Made by a program: the position numbers and the translations under genes
Part shown: piece by piece, positions 63,003 to 64,000 of the stretch
Layout: the number at the start of each line of letters is the position of its first letter
Position numbering within the stretch: the stretch's first letter is position 1
Source of the DNA: Streptomyces blattellae
GTDB taxonomy: Bacteria > Actinomycetota > Actinomycetes > Streptomycetales > Streptomycetaceae
Assembly (NCBI RefSeq): GCF_009709555.1
Contig: NZ_WJBG01000197.1
Coordinates: forward strand, 1-64,000
Length of the DNA stretch: 64,000 nt
Direction of reading: 5' to 3'
Notes under the pieces: generated by a model
Seen by the model: only the letters and a program-made list of their open reading frames with translations
Databases searched by the model: none
What the model was told of the DNA's origin: nothing

Positions 63003-64000
63003 TCAGTGGGCGTGGCCGTGGCCGTGACCGCCCGCGGCGGCGGCCGGCTCCTCCTCTTCCTTCTTCTCGACGACCAGGGTCTCGGTCGTGAGGAGCAGGG
63101 AGGCGATGGAGGCGGCGTTCTCCAGGGCGGAGCGGGTGACCTTCACCGGGTCGATGACGCCGGCCTTGACCAGGTCGCCGTACTCGCCGGTGGCGGCGTT
63201 GAAGCCCTGGCCCTTGTCCAGCTCGGCGACCTTGGAGGTGATGACGTAGCCCTCCAGGCCGGCGTTCTCGGCGATCCAGCGCAGCGGCTCGACGACCGCG
63301 CGGCGGACGACGGCGACACCGGTGGCCTCGTCGCCGGCCTTGTCGAGGTTGCCCTCAAGGACCTTGGCGGCGTGGACGAGCGCGGAGCCACCACCGGAGA
63401 CGATGCCCTCCTCGACCGCGGCGCGGGTCGCGGAGATGGCGTCCTCCAGACGGTGCTTCTTCTCCTTCAGCTCCACCTCGGTGGCGGCGCCGACCTTGAT
63501 CACGCACACGCCGCCGGCCAGCTTCGCGAGGCGCTCCTGGAGCTTCTCGCGGTCCCAGTCGGAGTCGGTGGACTCGATCTCGGCCTTGATCTGCGCGACG
63601 CGGCCCTGGACGTCTTCCTTCTTGCCGGCGCCGTCGACGAGCGTGGTGTCGTCCTTGGTGACGGTGACCCGGCGGGCGGTGCCGAGGATGTCCAGACCGA
63701 CCTGGTCGAGCTTGAGGCCGACCTCCTCGGAGATGACGGTGGCGCCGGTGAGGACGGCCATGTCCTGGAGCATCGCCTTGCGGCGGTCGCCGAAGCCGGG
63801 GGCCTTGACGGCCACCGCGTTGAAGGTGCCGCGGATCTTGTTCACGACGAGGGTGGAGAGGGCCTCGCCCTCCACGTCCTCGGCGATGATCAGCAGCGGC
63901 TTGGAGGAGTTGGACTGGATGACCTTCTCCAGCAGCGGCAGCAGGTCCTGGATGGACGAGATCTTGCCCTGGTGGATCAGGATGTACGGGTCGTCGAGGA
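63003..64000 (-). CDS. groEL1: Chaperonin GroEL, partial (5' end beyond the window)
   Basis: 332 C-terminal codons of a GroEL: ..[56 protein letters not shown].., and the typical [46 protein letters not shown]. The protein ends in GHGHGHAH, the His-rich tail of actinobacterial GroEL1, rather than the GGM repeats of GroEL2, so I call groEL1. GroEL1 usually sits in an operon with groES, which would lie to the right of this window. Confidence 0.95.
   Translation of the reverse strand, partial: LDDPYILIHQGKISSIQDLLPLLEKVIQSNSSKPLLIIAEDVEGEALSTLVVNKIRGTFNAVAVKAPGFGDRRKAMLQDMAVLTGATVISEEVGLKLDQVGLDILGTARRVTVTKDDTTLVDGAGKKEDVQGRVAQIKAEIESTDSDWDREKLQERLAKLAGGVCVIKVGAATEVELKEKKHRLEDAISATRAAVEEGIVSGGGSALVHAAKVLEGNLDKAGDEATGVAVVRRAVVEPLRWIAENAGLEGYVITSKVAELDKGQGFNAATGEYGDLVKAGVIDPVKVTRSALENAASIASLLLTTETLVVEKKEEEEPAAAAGGHGHGHAH

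Overview
The window is high-GC DNA from a Streptomyces chromosome. Evidence: third-position GC bias, many GTG/TTG starts, leaderless promoters, and marker genes bldM, whiD, an ECF sigma factor of the ShbA type, icmB and a Ser/Thr kinase cluster. From memory, the order groEL1 - whiD - bldM - shbA - guaB - guaB3 - glpD - kinases - guaA - NlpC/P60 - pcrA - M23 - icmB follows the conserved core of S. coelicolor (about SCO4762 to SCO4800), read here from the far end. No rRNA, tRNA, CRISPR array, prophage or biosynthetic cluster was seen.

Layout. 0-0.5 kb: no convincing gene. 0.5-10.3 kb: a proline-rich exported protein, then a six-gene divergent cluster. On the minus strand are a MoxR ATPase, a DUF5682 protein, a pentamer-repeat protein and a VWA protein, coupled by 4-bp start/stop overlaps. 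On the plus strand are a SWIM zinc-finger protein and a DUF5691 protein. The shared intergenic region carries two promoters of the DNA-damage type TTGTCAGTG-N8-TANNNT (PafBC / RecA-NDp), arranged as a 12-bp inverted repeat. The DNA helicase gene pcrA at 16.7 kb has the same promoter type. 10.4-16.7 kb: icmB, a lipase, an M23 peptidase and pcrA. 16.8-17.6 kb: decayed DNA, namely a ScyD/ScyE pseudogene beside the 3' end of a TnpB (IS605 OrfB) element. 17.7-22.5 kb: a c-di-AMP riboswitch driving one NlpC/P60 hydrolase, a TDT-type transporter, and a second hydrolase without the riboswitch. 22.5-31.5 kb: a PspC-type envelope-stress two-component system facing a PspC/LiaF-like protein, DoxX, DUF4429, class II aldolase and PPOX-like genes. 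31.6-33.8 kb: guaA, and a chorismate mutase preceded by a leaderless Phe/Tyr leader peptide and a strong hairpin. 34.6-39.3 kb: an LAXTG-type surface protein, a GMC oxidoreductase and a succinate-semialdehyde dehydrogenase. 39.5-40.1 kb: a degenerate tnpB. 40.2-49.0 kb: four receptor Ser/Thr kinases, one a pseudokinase. 49.2-53.5 kb: a serine hydrolase, glpD and a nucleotide-sugar dehydrogenase lacking its catalytic cysteine. 54.1-59.3 kb: guaB3, guaB, shbA, bldM (with a BldN-type promoter) and whiD. 59.4-64 kb: LysR, MOSC, SDR and SnoaL-like genes, then the 3' part of a groEL with a His-rich tail.

Themes. Development and cell wall: bldM, whiD, shbA, wall hydrolases and kinases. GMP synthesis: guaA, guaB, guaB3. 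The best candidate for an undescribed system is the MoxR / DUF5682 / repeat protein / VWA / SWIM / DUF5691 cluster with its apparent DNA-damage promoters. The strain also has an unusual number of short tandem duplications at gene 3' ends, some including the stop codon.
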